Below the pieces are notes generated by a model, which saw only the letters and a list, made by a program, of their open reading frames with translations, was not told where the DNA came from and searched no databases. Positions 19,092 to 26,940 of a stretch of 64,000 bases of DNA are shown one piece after another. This DNA is from an uncultured Bartonella sp. (GTDB taxonomy: Bacteria > Pseudomonadota > Alphaproteobacteria > Rhizobiales > Rhizobiaceae): the NCBI RefSeq assembly GCF_945277285.1, contig NZ_CALYPR010000002.1:1-64000 (forward strand), written 5' to 3'. The position numbers were made by a program, and so were the translations under genes. The stretch's first letter is position 1, and each line of letters starts with the position of its first letter.

Positions 19092-19349
19092 TTGACAGAT
19101 CCGGATGATATTTGGGTTGATTTTCAAACCATGAAGACGACTGGCAAGCAAGTTTTGCGGCGTCGCTATTTGCGGTTTGATGCAAGCGCGCCCGCTCTTG
19201 GCGTGTTTGAGTGGGGAAATGATGGATGGGCAGGAACGACCCTTTTTCCTGTTGATGGTGTTTCTTCAGGAAAACGTGAAAAATATATAGAAGACCAAAG
19301 ACATGGCTGGTTACTTTACCGCCGGCCAATAAAAAAGGGCAATTCGTAA
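19092..19349 (+). pseudogene. C-terminal fragment of a Mu-like phage head-morphogenesis protein (PBECR-type nuclease domain)
   Basis: The 85-residue frame contains TDPDDIWVDFQ, LRRRYLRFD, FEWGNDGWAGTTLFP and YIEDQRHGWLLYRRP. This is the pattern I associate with the nuclease-like domain (PBECR family) at the C-terminus of Mu gpF-type minor head proteins. The same frame extends upstream to 19050 but is broken by TAA at 19086-19088, and the N-terminal head domain is missing, so this is a fragment carried inside the CRISPR locus. A full-length toxin-like gene is less likely because no ribosome-binding site precedes the TTG at 19092. Confidence 0.6.
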
Positions 19350-19360
19350 CAATTGCCCTT
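19335..19360 (-). terminator. Minus-strand intrinsic terminator inside the giant spacer
   Basis: AAGGGCAATT (19335-19344) and AATTGCCCTT (19351-19360) make a perfect 10-base-pair stem with a six-base loop. On the minus strand it is followed by TTTTATT. It would stop transcription coming from the decayed repeats at 19.5-19.9 kb towards the main array, so the main array needs its own promoter (or repeat-borne promoters). Confidence 0.7.
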
Positions 19361-19438
19361 GAGGTCTGGCCTTGGTGGCCGGTTACGCAGCATGGCCTTT
19401 CCTTTTGCAAATGTAATGTAAACAGGAAGGGAAATCAA

Positions 19439-19594
19439 ATGGCAGTCGAAATCAAGCTTGTTTTAAAAGACGGCGAACAACAACGCGTTGACCATGTGCT
19501 TGAACATCTGGCGGAAAAAACCAAGGATGTGAATGGAGCGTTAAGTTGTAGCATATTAGAAAATGCGCTCTCACCGCAACGTTATTTAATATAG
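19439..19594 (+). pseudogene. Start of a Mu gpG-like virion morphogenesis gene, cut by a CRISPR repeat
   Basis: ATG at 19439 with AGGAAGGG before it opens MAVEIKLVLKDGEQQRVD, HVLEHLAEKTKDVNGAL, and then the frame passes into repeat sequence (SCSILENALSPQ) and stops at 19594. In Mu-like phages the gene after gpF is gpG, whose N-terminus has this character; that assignment is tentative. The junction with the repeat at 19545 marks where phage DNA ends. Confidence 0.5.
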
Positions 19595-19771
19595 ACGAAT
19601 TTTTATTTAATTTTGAAGTAGTGGTGTAGGTGAATGGGAAATTCTACTTAAAGACAACCATTCACCTTGTTAGAAGGAAAAACAAAAATCGGCTCTCTTT
19701 TATTGTGTTTCTTCTTCTTAAAACAGAAATGCCAGTTTAACCCTTTGTTTTAAAAGAGATAAACCGGCATT
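19545..19771 (+). ncRNA. Anti-repeat-like CRISPR copy with downstream hairpins; candidate tracrRNA or terminal repeat
   Basis: The 36-base copy at 19545-19580 differs from the repeat at only four positions, all inside the central loop (GCGGTCAAGCCGC becomes GCGCTCTCACCGC). Both arms GAAAATGCG and CCGCAAC are intact. A tracrRNA anti-repeat pairing with a minus-strand crRNA would look like this: two paired arms with a central bulge. Downstream are GGTGAATGG/CCATTCACC (about 19630-19670) and an AATGCC..GGCATT stem ending in TTATTTTG (about 19729-19775). No classical nexus hairpin is seen directly after the anti-repeat, and 190 bases is long for a tracrRNA, so a diverged terminal repeat is an equal alternative. 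Confidence 0.35.
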
Positions 19772-19939
19772 ATTTTGGCATATTAGAAAATGCGGCCTGG
19801 CCGCAACTGAGCATACACATACTAAAGTTACAGAAGGGGTGTAGCATATTAGAAAATGCGGTCAAGCCGCAACAGGCGACTATGTGCGCCACAATGGAAA
19901 AAGGTTTAGCAGAGTAGAAAATACGGTCAAGCAGACTGC
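19772..19939 (-). CRISPR. Decayed distal end of the CRISPR array (three degenerate repeats, two spacers)
   Basis: Degenerate repeats at 19772-19807, 19838-19873 and 19904-19939 with two 30-base spacers between them keep the exact 66-base period of the main array. Similarity falls towards the high-coordinate end: the copy at 19838 differs at two bases, the last (GTTTAGCAGAGTAGAAAATA...) at many. The second spacer translates to GDYVRHNGK, phage-like but not found in this window. Decay at this end marks it as the old, trailer side. Confidence 0.85.
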
Positions 19940-19963
19940 CAATGCACAAGGGGATAATGTTTT

Positions 19964-20302
19964 TCAATGCTTGAGGTAGTTTTTGCGGCCGCTGTCAGTA
20001 TAGCAATAATGGCCGCCGCGCGGGCCAACGCAATAGCTGCCCGAGCGGCAGGAACAATTTCCCGATGTTGGGGCCATTTGAGATGTCGCGCTGCTGCCCT
20101 CTAAACTATTGGTGCGGCTTGTTGCCCCCATATAGGTTGAACAGTCTTTTGTCGATGCGCTGGTGGAACCGTCATTGCACACAAAAGTTGAGCCAATACA
20201 GTGCGATATTCCGCCCTTTTTGCCGGAGCATGGCGTGTTTGCCGCATGGACGGCGAAGGCAGGAAAACAAATGCAAATAAAAATAATCAGAATATTTTTC
20301 AT
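19964..20302 (-). CDS. Small secreted cysteine-rich protein
   Basis: A 112-residue protein with a clean signal peptide (KNILIIFICICFPAFAVHAA) and a mature part rich in Cys, Gly and Ser: CSGKKGGISHCIGSTFVCNDGS, then NCSCRSGSYCVGPRGGHYCYTDSGRKNYLKH. Small periplasmic proteins with the CSGKKGG..HC..FVCNDG pattern occur in rhizobia and Brucella; no function is known to me. Eight Cys suggest disulfides. It is convergent with the CRISPR trailer, its stop lying 25 bases from the last decayed repeat. Confidence 0.72.
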   Translation of the reverse strand: MKNILIIFICICFPAFAVHAANTPCSGKKGGISHCIGSTFVCNDGSTSASTKDCSTYMGATSRTNSLEGSSATSQMAPTSGNCSCRSGSYCVGPRGGHYCYTDSGRKNYLKH

Positions 20303-20779
20303 TGGAAGCCTCTGCTATTTCTATCCGGTATGAGCGCTCATAGCTTTAAGCAAGTTGAATGCCTGATGAAAGGCGGGCGAGAAAGCCCGATCCGTTTTTT
20401 TAAAATATTGTGTTTCCGGTTTTTCTGACATTTTTAAAAAAACCATGGTCTTTTGTCTTGGGGTAGCATCGCAAAATTTGCTTTGCATCATTAAAACCGA
20501 AAGTTTTTCCGTCCTAAGCCGGACAATTTTTAAAAACAAAGCAGCTATTTTCAAAATCTGGTTGAAAATTTTGTTTGCGCCAATTTATTGCAACAATTGT
20601 GATAAATAATTTTCCGGTTCATTAATAAAAGAAACAGCAAAACCAAGGAAAAGCAAAGCCGGTGCAATATCCGAAAAAGTGTTTGCCAAAGCTGAACCGA
20701 AAATAAACGGCTGGTTCAGCAGCAATTCAGCAAGCAGAACATAGACTGGCCACAAGAATCAAAAAAAGGATCGTCTTAC
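20303..20779. other. Intergenic with one inverted repeat
   Basis: About 480 bases without a convincing gene; the minus frame at 20321-20554 lacks a ribosome-binding site. GCTGAACC (20691-20698) and GGTTCAGC (20713-20720) form a perfect 8-base inverted repeat 60 bases before the His-rich gene, without a T-run: a possible regulatory site for it. Confidence 0.45.
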
Positions 20780-21073
20780 ATGAGAAAACTGATTGTTATT
20801 CTTTTGGGGGTTTTGATGACCGTTCCGCTTTGTGGCGCACTTTCAGCCAAAGCGGATGTCTATCCAATGGTTATTATTACCAATGGTGACCATCATCATC
20901 ACTTCCGTCATCACCATCCTTATCCGCCGCATCGTCGTTATTATGAACACCGCCATTTCTATCCGGCACCACCGCCACCTTATTATGGGCCACGTTACGC
21001 GCCGCACCATTTTTACCCGGCACCGCCGCCGCCACCGCACTATCCGCATCGCCCCTATCATGATTGGCGCTAG
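20780..21073 (+). CDS. Secreted His/Pro/Tyr-rich protein
   Basis: A 97-residue protein: signal peptide (RKLIVILLGVLMTVPLCGAL, cleavage near SAKA-DVY) and a mature part with a HHHH run, HFRHHHPYPPHRRYYEHRH, and two related FYPAPPPP segments. Low-complexity His-rich periplasmic proteins usually bind divalent metals; the target is unknown. A strong terminator follows 18 bases after the stop. Confidence 0.72.
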   Translation: MRKLIVILLGVLMTVPLCGALSAKADVYPMVIITNGDHHHHFRHHHPYPPHRRYYEHRHFYPAPPPPYYGPRYAPHHFYPAPPPPPHYPHRPYHDWR

Positions 21074-21091
21074 CAGCTGGTCTAATCGTTC

Positions 21092-21127
21092 AAAGCCCGC
21101 TTTTTCACAACTAAAAAGCGGGCTTTT
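21092..21127. terminator. Bidirectional intrinsic terminator
   Basis: AAAGCCCGCTTTTT (21092-21105) pairs with AAAAAGCGGGCTTT (21113-21126) and has T-runs on both strands. It separates the His-rich gene (plus) from the sugar-nucleotide gene (minus), whose stop codon is at 21172. Confidence 0.85.
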
Positions 21128-21171
21128 GCTTTTTTGCCATAGCATTTTGCCATTGAAATTCCGGCAAAAAG

Positions 21172-23433
21172 TCAGCTCACTTTAAGCGCTTCGGCAAATT
21201 TACGATATTGCGTTAGTGCTGTTATCATATGATAAAAAATGGAAGCCGGTACATCTTCGGCAATGGCGCGGCCATTTTCCGAAATAAGGTCAATCCACAA
21301 ACCTTTCGGTGCGGCATCAATATGCCACCTGAACAGCCGGCCAACACGCGCTTCGATTTCGGGTTTCAGATCCGGCCCGTCATTGCCATCAAGGGCAAGG
21401 GCGGCTTTGATGGCCTCGGTCTGCGGCCAGCTTCGCGAATTGGTGTTGATGGGCATGCCATGGCGCGAAATCGTATTATAGGCAAGGCCGGTGGCGCGGT
21501 TCAAGCCATTGGCAATAGCTGAGGCATAAAGTTTTTTGGCAAGCTTGACCACGCTGCGGTCATGGGCTTTTTTGGCAAAGTCAACCAGCAAGGACGACCA
21601 TTCAAAATGGTGGCCGGGCTCGCAAATATCGCCTTCAGGTGCCGGCGCCCGTTGCCAATTGTCGTCATAATATTCGGCCAGTGTCCAGCTATCTTCGTCA
21701 AAGAAATGTTCTTTGAAAAGGTCAACAATACGTTCCGCACGTTCAAGATAGTCGTTGTCGCCTGTCACATCATACCAGGCCATAAAACTTTCAAACAAAT
21801 GCATATGCGGGTTGGAACGGCGCAAGGTTTTGCTGTCTTTTAGATTGCCGTTTTCAAAAAAGCCTTTGCCGCTTTTATCGGCAAGGTAAAGGTCGATAAA
21901 GGCAAAGGTTTCCATGGCAAGCGGCAGCGCATGTTTGTTGCCAACACGATGGGCGTGGGCGAGTGCCAGAAGCACACAGGCCTGATCATAGGCGTCTTCC
22001 GTCTCGTCCTGCACTTTGCCTTCGCGTGAAAGCGTCAAAACCCAGCCGCCACGGTCGGTCCGGCCATTTTTGCTGATAAATTCAAGGCCGTGGTCAATGA
22101 GTTCCCGATAAGGTCCGTCCCAGCCCATTTCGCCCGCCATGGCAAAAGCATAGATCTGGCGTGCCATAGTGCGCATGCGTTTTCCTCGCAAAACCGGCAG
22201 GCCGTCAAAGCCCAAAGCTTCATAAAAACCGCCTTGCTCGTCAACACCGTTATGCGACCAGAGCGGCAAAGCTTCGTCAAACAGCCAGTGTTCAACACGG
22301 TCAAGATAAGCCCCGCTTTGCGGAATTTTGTCGGCAGCGGGGGTGAATTTGGTTTCGAGCCTTCCGGCTTTTTCCAGTGTTGCCACCACTTCGCGCACAT
22401 GCTGGCTCTGGTCGACAGGGGCCACAAAAGTGGCATCGGTTGTGGCAACCACCGCCATATTGTCAAGCCCGACAGCTGACAACAGTCCCGATTGCGAGCG
22501 CAAATAGCTGCCCTTACAATTGATTGCCACCACATCGCCAATAATGACATTGCCGTTTTCATCAGGCGGGGTCGGGCTTGATTGCTGGTTTAGCAGCGAT
22601 TGCCATGAGCCAAGGTCATTCCATGAAAAACGCGCCGGCACAAGGGCAATGTCTTTGACATGCTCCATAATGGCATAATCGACAGAATCGGAAGGGATGG
22701 CGGCATAATGCTCGTAATCAAGCCATGTGCCGGATATATCGGTATGGGCAGCTTTGAGGGCAACCACCGTTTTTTGCCAGATTTCCGGCTGGAATTTCAA
22801 GAAAGCCTGTTTCATTGTGGCGGCAGAAAACAGGAATATACCGGAATTCCATAAAAAATTGCCCGATTGCAAATATTTTTTGGCCGTTTCCGTATCAGGC
22901 TTTTCAACAAAGCGGATAACGTCATAAACGCCGTTCTGGTCTTTTCCGGTTTCAACATAGCCATAGCCGGTTTCCGGCTTGTCCGGTTTGATGCCAAACA
23001 CCACAATGCGGCCTTCACGTGCTGCTTCAACACCGGCGTGGATGGTTTGCCAGAACTCGTCATCGGTTGAAATTTCATGGTCGGAAGGGGCCACCAGAAT
23101 GAGCGCGTCCCCATATTCGGCAAGCGTAATTGCCGTGGCAAGAGCAACTGCGGCGGCAGTATTTCGCCCCAAAGGTTCGAAAATCGGCCGTCCGCCATTT
23201 AAAGAAAGCCCGGCAATATCATGGCGCAAACGATATTCATGGGCTTCCGAAGCGATAAGAAAAATCGGGTCATGGCCGCTTGCCGGCGCATTCATGCGTT
23301 TGACTGTGCCCGACACCATCGAACCTTTGCCCGAAAGATCATGAAACTGCTTGGGAAAATCTTCTCGCGATAATGGCCAAAGGCGGGTGCCAACGCCGCC
23401 GCTCATAATAAAACTGATGATCTTTTCGGCCAT
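21172..23433 (-). CDS. Mannose-1-phosphate guanylyltransferase fused to an AGE-family sugar isomerase/epimerase
   Basis: A 753-residue two-domain protein. Residues 1-350 are a nucleotidyltransferase of the mannose-1-phosphate guanylyltransferase type: FIMSGGVGTRLWPLSREDFPKQF (split here by family motif GGxGTRLWPLSR), PILVAPSDHEI-like LILVAPSDHEIS, RFVEKPDTETA, and FSWNDLGSWQSLLNQ. Residues 380-753 are an alpha/alpha-barrel of the N-acylglucosamine 2-epimerase/mannose isomerase family (ALPLWSHNGVDEQGGFYEAL, RTMARQIYAFAMA, PHMHLFESFMAWYD, CEPGHHFEWSSLLVDF with the catalytic-type His). Together they could convert fructose- or mannose-6-phosphate towards GDP-mannose for surface polysaccharide. 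Phosphomannomutase is not in the window. Confidence 0.88.
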   Translation of the reverse strand: MAEKIISFIMSGGVGTRLWPLSREDFPKQFHDLSGKGSMVSGTVKRMNAPASGHDPIFLIASEAHEYRLRHDIAGLSLNGGRPIFEPLGRNTAAAVALATAITLAEYGDALILVAPSDHEISTDDEFWQTIHAGVEAAREGRIVVFGIKPDKPETGYGYVETGKDQNGVYDVIRFVEKPDTETAKKYLQSGNFLWNSGIFLFSAATMKQAFLKFQPEIWQKTVVALKAAHTDISGTWLDYEHYAAIPSDSVDYAIMEHVKDIALVPARFSWNDLGSWQSLLNQQSSPTPPDENGNVIIGDVVAINCKGSYLRSQSGLLSAVGLDNMAVVATTDATFVAPVDQSQHVREVVATLEKAGRLETKFTPAADKIPQSGAYLDRVEHWLFDEALPLWSHNGVDEQGGFYEALGFDGLPVLRGKRMRTMARQIYAFAMAGEMGWDGPYRELIDHGLEFISKNGRTDRGGWVLTLSREGKVQDETEDAYDQACVLLALAHAHRVGNKHALPLAMETFAFIDLYLADKSGKGFFENGNLKDSKTLRRSNPHMHLFESFMAWYDVTGDNDYLERAERIVDLFKEHFFDEDSWTLAEYYDDNWQRAPAPEGDICEPGHHFEWSSLLVDFAKKAHDRSVVKLAKKLYASAIANGLNRATGLAYNTISRHGMPINTNSRSWPQTEAIKAALALDGNDGPDLKPEIEARVGRLFRWHIDAAPKGLWIDLISENGRAIAEDVPASIFYHMITALTQYRKFAEALKVS

Positions 23434-24182
23434 TTTTCTTTTCCGGCATTGTTTTTTAAAAGTGTTTTCTCGTTGCTATCGCTTTTCAATGCAAGCGGTC
23501 AAGGGGGGAAAGAAAAGCGGTAAAAGGACGAAGCCAGCGAAAGCTGGAACGATGCTTCAAGGTACTTGCAAAGAAAAAGGCAGGCAAAGGTGGTGCACTA
23601 CGATCACAATTTGCCTCATCCATCATTTTATACCCTTTCCCAAGACCCATGCGACAACGGGAACTGCGTGCTTTTTAACGGCAGGCAAAAGCCGAACCGA
23701 TAGAAAAAGCATGAATAACAGGGAAAGGAGAGAGTGTGCCACAGAAGGTAAAAAGAAAAACTGGGTTTAAAACAATGTTGGTCGCATTAAACCCAAAAGC
23801 GGTAACAACATACTGGCAACCGGCAAGACCGAAAACCAGATATTTATTCTAGAAAAACAGCGTTTTTTGACGTGGCGTGGAAGCTAGCAAAAAGTGGCGC
23901 GCCTTGAAGCTAAAAAAGGCTGCACCGCTCTTCTTTCAGCTTTTTCCACTGATCTTAGCTTTTAATATGATCGGCACAGGCAAGATAGGTCTTACACCTT
24001 CAAGAGACAGCCCCAGACGCCCACACACACCCACAGACAACAAACAGACAGCCATAGACAGCAACCGACAGCCACAGATGGCGGGCAGGAATTAAGTTGC
24101 GGCAATTGTTGACAGGCTTTTTTATAAAAAACACTTGCGGGAAAGTTGTCATAACGGTATAAGCCCGCCAACACCAGTTAGT
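23434..24182. other. Intergenic before tRNA-Pro, nothing coding seen
   Basis: About 750 bases. A low-complexity patch of CAGACA/CCACA units lies at about 24004-24080 (CACACACCCACAGACAAC and similar). Reading frames here lack ribosome-binding sites and coding character. The tRNA promoter should lie just before 24183. Confidence 0.45.
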
Positions 24183-24259
24183 CGGAGTGTAGCGCAGACT
24201 GGTAGCGCACCTCGTTCGGGACGAGGGGGTCGGAGGTTCAAATCCTCTCACTCCGACCA
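24183..24259 (+). tRNA. tRNA-Pro (anticodon CGG)
   Basis: A complete cloverleaf: acceptor CGGAGTG/CACTCCG, D arm GCGCAGACTGGTAGCGC, anticodon stem CCTCG/CGAGG with loop TTCGGGA (anticodon CGG), T arm GGAGGTTCAAATCCTCT, discriminator A and an encoded CCA. AT-rich, phage-type DNA begins right after it, so its 3' half is a natural candidate integration site, but I could not find a second copy of the 3' end in the window. Confidence 0.97.
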
Positions 24260-24904
24260 TTTTTTAAGTAAAATTTAGATACACTTTACAGCGTTAAAGT
24301 CTGTTGATTAACGAGCTTTATTGGCGCGCTTAGCTGTTTCATGACATTTGTTTAAGCTGTTCATCTAAATCGCTTAGAAATGCTTTTTTCATGGAGTATT
24401 CTAGCAAAAATAACAAGCTACATTTTCTATTTAACAAACAAAACTGGGTTATATTAAAAAAGGTAAACGTTGAAAAAGTGTGAATTATTATAAATAATAT
24501 AATAAAATAGAGGCAAAATGAAAAATAATTTTCTTTAACACACCATAATACGAAAAATAATAATATTTTATTCTAAATTATGAATAAAATATTATAAAAA
24601 AGTAATTTCATTTTTTATAACATGTTGAAATAAATATAGAAATTTAACCTATTTCAAAACATTGAAGTAAAATTGATTTCTGCTCTCCTTTAACATAATA
24701 TGTGTATGCTCAAAGGATGATTTTTGTGAGTGATAAGACTTCAGCGGCTTCTGAAGTCTTATCGATTATTAACAATGCAGTAGCAAGGATAATAATCTAC
24801 ACACGTTCCTTTCATTAATGCACATGTGTTAAACTGTCAATTTTTTGGGGGGAAGTAAAATAGTTTTCTATCCATTGCTACAGCTCTTTTAGAGGAGTCT
24901 GCCA
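24260..24904. other. Very AT-rich stretch after the tRNA
   Basis: About 645 bases, far richer in A+T than the flanking host genes, with no reading frame of coding character. A short inverted repeat (CTTCAG..CTGAAG, about 24739-24756) is visible. The composition suggests foreign DNA. Confidence 0.5.
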
Positions 24905-25093
24905 ATGAATTTGGTTAATGACTATATGGTGTCAATTATTAAATTGGCACGTTCAAAAGGCATAAAATGCCACGTTATTTCTGCTTATTTTGGCATCAAC
25001 CAGGGAAGAATATCCGATGTGACAAAGGGAAGAATTGGAAGAGACGTTGCACCGGCTGCAAAACTTCCTCCCGATTTTCCGACGATTCACTAA
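24905..25093 (+). CDS. Small helix-turn-helix protein
   Basis: A 62-residue protein with a helix-turn-helix-like segment: ARSKGIKCHVISAYF then GINQGRISDVTKGRIG, a pattern shared by small DNA-binding proteins of rhizobial chromosomes and phages. The ATG at 24905 has GAGGAG nine bases before it. A GC-rich hairpin follows the stop. Its target is unknown; placed at the tRNA side of the element, it could regulate it. Confidence 0.65.
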   Translation: MNLVNDYMVSIIKLARSKGIKCHVISAYFGINQGRISDVTKGRIGRDVAPAAKLPPDFPTIH

Positions 25094-25101
25094 AAGTAGA
25101 C

Positions 25102-25125
25102 AAGGCGCCCTTTTTGGGGCGCCTT
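25102..25125 (+). terminator. Terminator-like hairpin after the HTH gene
   Basis: AAGGCGCCC (25102-25110), loop TTTTTG, GGGCGCCTT (25117-25125): a perfect 9-base-pair stem. The following bases (GCTTGTC) are not T-rich, so termination may be weak. Confidence 0.55.
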
Positions 25126-25565
25126 GCTTGTCAGCTTATGAAGCTGAATATTTAACGCACGCCTAGAATATGAAGAAAGGCTTTGTCGCCTTTCCAAGGC
25201 AGAAATCACGCTCGCGGCTAAAGTTGAATCTTGCCGCGACTTCTTGAAAACTGTGCAGAACCGATAAATCCGTCTTTATAGTCTGACCTTTTAAAGGCAG
25301 CTTGTGCATGAAAAAAGTCTACTGCGATAATGAAAATAGAAAAATTTTCTTTAACACTGCCAGCGCATCAAACAGTCCGGTTTTCACCTGATAACGTTGC
25401 GGCAGAGCACCAGAATTTCATTTTTCTGTTTTTGAAAATCGCTCGAAAAAAATAATGGAAAAAATTGCGGGAGCTTTCTTGCAGGGGAAAAAATCGACCT
25501 TATTTTTTTATTGACTCGCGTTTAAAAAAGAGAACAATACGAGAACAAACAGGGAGTCGTTCAAG
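25126..25565. other. Intergenic, nothing recognised
   Basis: About 440 bases without coding character or obvious structure. It ends at the GGGAG ribosome-binding site of the small gene at 25566. Confidence 0.4.
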
Positions 25566-25772
25566 GTGAGTAAAGCGATAGAAAAAGATATTTGCGCAGA
25601 CGATGCTGATGATATTGATGGTCTCATTGCCGCTTATAATGGTGATGCAAAAGCGCTTATCAAAGCTTTGCTTGACGAACGCCAAATGCTTATCCATGAG
25701 ATCGAGCTTGCCGCATCAGCCATGTCAATCGGTTACGGGCGGGGGTGGAAACCGAAATTGCCAAAGGATTAA
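25566..25772 (+). CDS. Small acidic hypothetical protein
   Basis: A 68-residue frame beginning with GTG (25566); a GGGAG lies about a dozen bases upstream. The protein has an acidic N-terminal part (DICADDADDIDGL) and a C-terminal IHEIELAASAMSIGYGRGWKP. Codon use looks coding and the protein is not low-complexity, but I recognise no family. Confidence 0.45.
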   Translation: MSKAIEKDICADDADDIDGLIAAYNGDAKALIKALLDERQMLIHEIELAASAMSIGYGRGWKPKLPKD

Positions 25773-26028
25773 GCTTTTTATTATTCTTGCAATATCGCGA
25801 TATCTATCAATGCGGGTGGCGCAGTTGTATTTCGGCTCTTCTAACATTGTCACGTGAATTATAAATGTTGGAAATGGCTTATTCTGATAGACCACGAAAC
25901 GAAATGGCAAAAACTTGCTATGAATTTTTTGATCCATTTTGCCGCTATATTAATAAAGATAACAGAGATGTTCGCCCTGCTGTTAGCGTTACTTTAATTT
26001 GTAGAATGATAAGCGATAAAAAGCAAAA

Positions 26029-26379
26029 TCAATCGGTTTTATTCAAATATTTTTCTGCCGTGTGAATGGCAAGGTCAATAACAGTCACCCCGAGCGCACC
26101 ACATAAAAAACCGGCAAGGCCAAGGATTTTTTCGGGCACAACACAAGTGCTGTCGATCAGATCGAATTTGTCAAGCATGTGATAAAGCGTGTTGGCGGCA
26201 AGCTCTGCCCCGTAAATGGCACAGAGTGCACCACCAACCCATTCCATCACACGCTGCGGCCATTTCTTATATGGCCCATGAAGCTGACTCAAAAACGTGC
26301 CACAGGCACCGGCGAGCGCAAGAAGCCCGAGCTTGACCAGATAAGCCAGCCAGTCGGGTGGCGGATTATTTTCTGACAT
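26029..26379 (-). CDS. Putative phage holin
   Basis: A 116-residue protein with three hydrophobic segments (about residues 10-28, 45-65, 83-105) and charged tails (MSENNPPPDW at the start, EKYLNKTD at the end). It sits at the downstream end of the lysis module after endolysin and spanins, where a holin is expected. Holins form the inner-membrane pore that times lysis. The assignment rests on topology, size and place rather than a sequence motif. Confidence 0.6.
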   Translation of the reverse strand: MSENNPPPDWLAYLVKLGLLALAGACGTFLSQLHGPYKKWPQRVMEWVGGALCAIYGAELAANTLYHMLDKFDLIDSTCVVPEKILGLAGFLCGALGVTVIDLAIHTAEKYLNKTD

Positions 26380-26730
26380 TTTAATTTTCTATAAAAACCA
26401 CCATAGTGGCAATCGATATTCCGATAGGTTAGATAAATTAGCCGACTAATATAAGCACCAACTTTAAAACTCGGGCATATTGGAAATTGGCATTTCTCTG
26501 ATACGAACAGTGATAACCATAGTCGCAAACAAACGCAGTTCAAAAGGTAAGGAATTTTACTTATTTTATAGCGGGAATAAGTTTGTGAGAGCTTGATAGA
26601 TTTAAAAAATTAGCCGACTAAAAATAGCTATCTGTCTGATATTCGAATTGGCTGTGTTTCCGGTAAAACAATTTTGTGCGCATGCCATTTATTTTTGCGA
26701 TATTTTTTCAGTGATCGGCTGTTTAACCGG
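26380..26730. other. Gap within the lysis module with a repeated palindromic motif
   Basis: About 350 bases without a gene. AAATTAGCCGACTAA occurs at 26435-26449 and again at 26607-26621; its core TTAG-CCGA-CTAA is an inverted repeat. A regulatory role is possible; holin may have its own promoter here. Confidence 0.5.
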
Positions 26731-26940
26731 TCATCTATTCCAGCATTTCTGTTTTTGGCCGAAGCGGTCGGTGGCAATTATCCAGCGGGTGAGTTGTGGT
26801 TCTTTTTCGACAAGGCGCACCGCGTCATTGGCCTTTGGCGGTTTTGTCCAGCCCGCGCATGAGAACTTTGCATTCGTCTGGCAGCCCGCCAACAGCAAGA
26901 CAGCGGCTATAGGGATTAAGGGTGTTGACTTCATTTTCAA
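26731..26940 (-). CDS. Rz1-like outer-membrane spanin lipoprotein
   Basis: A 69-residue lipoprotein: signal KSTPLIPIAAVLLLAGC with lipobox LAGC, then a short mature part. It begins inside the Rz-like gene in another frame, overlapping it by 116 bases, the classical Rz/Rz1 arrangement. Spanin pairs fuse inner and outer membranes in the last lysis step. The segment encoding QLTRWIIATDR (26765-26795) is matched by a spacer of the CRISPR array at 18122-18152. Confidence 0.72.
   Translation of the reverse strand: MKMKSTPLIPIAAVLLLAGCQTNAKFSCAGWTKPPKANDAVRLVEKEPQLTRWIIATDRFGQKQKCWNR

Larger units (their letters stand above)
19049..19544. mobile_element. 496-base Mu-like phage DNA lying between two CRISPR repeats
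   Basis: Between the last regular repeat (ends 19048) and the next repeat copy (19545-19580) lie 496 bases instead of 30. The first 30 bases are not a separate spacer: the frame from 19050 (ERGRAQNLMKAF, a stop at 19086, then SLTDPDDIWVDF) runs straight into the phage gene at 19092. The segment thus looks like one continuous piece of a Mu-like virus, containing the end of a head-morphogenesis gene and the start of the next gene, which is cut off by the repeat at 19545. Confidence 0.75.

Noticed and set aside
17691-19939. Array as a protein-coding repeat or a satellite
   Set aside because: Constant 36-base repeats with unique 30-base spacers and one spacer matching phage DNA are decisive for CRISPR.
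19770-19967. 65-codon minus frame at the array trailer
   Set aside because: Made of decayed repeat and spacer sequence; no ribosome-binding site.
24183-24259. tRNA-Pro as a proven attachment site
   Set aside because: No second copy of its 3' end was found by eye near 57 kb or elsewhere, and no integrase is present; it stays a hypothesis.
25865-26065. 66-codon plus frame before the holin gene
   Set aside because: Overlaps the holin stop, weak start context, no recognisable protein.
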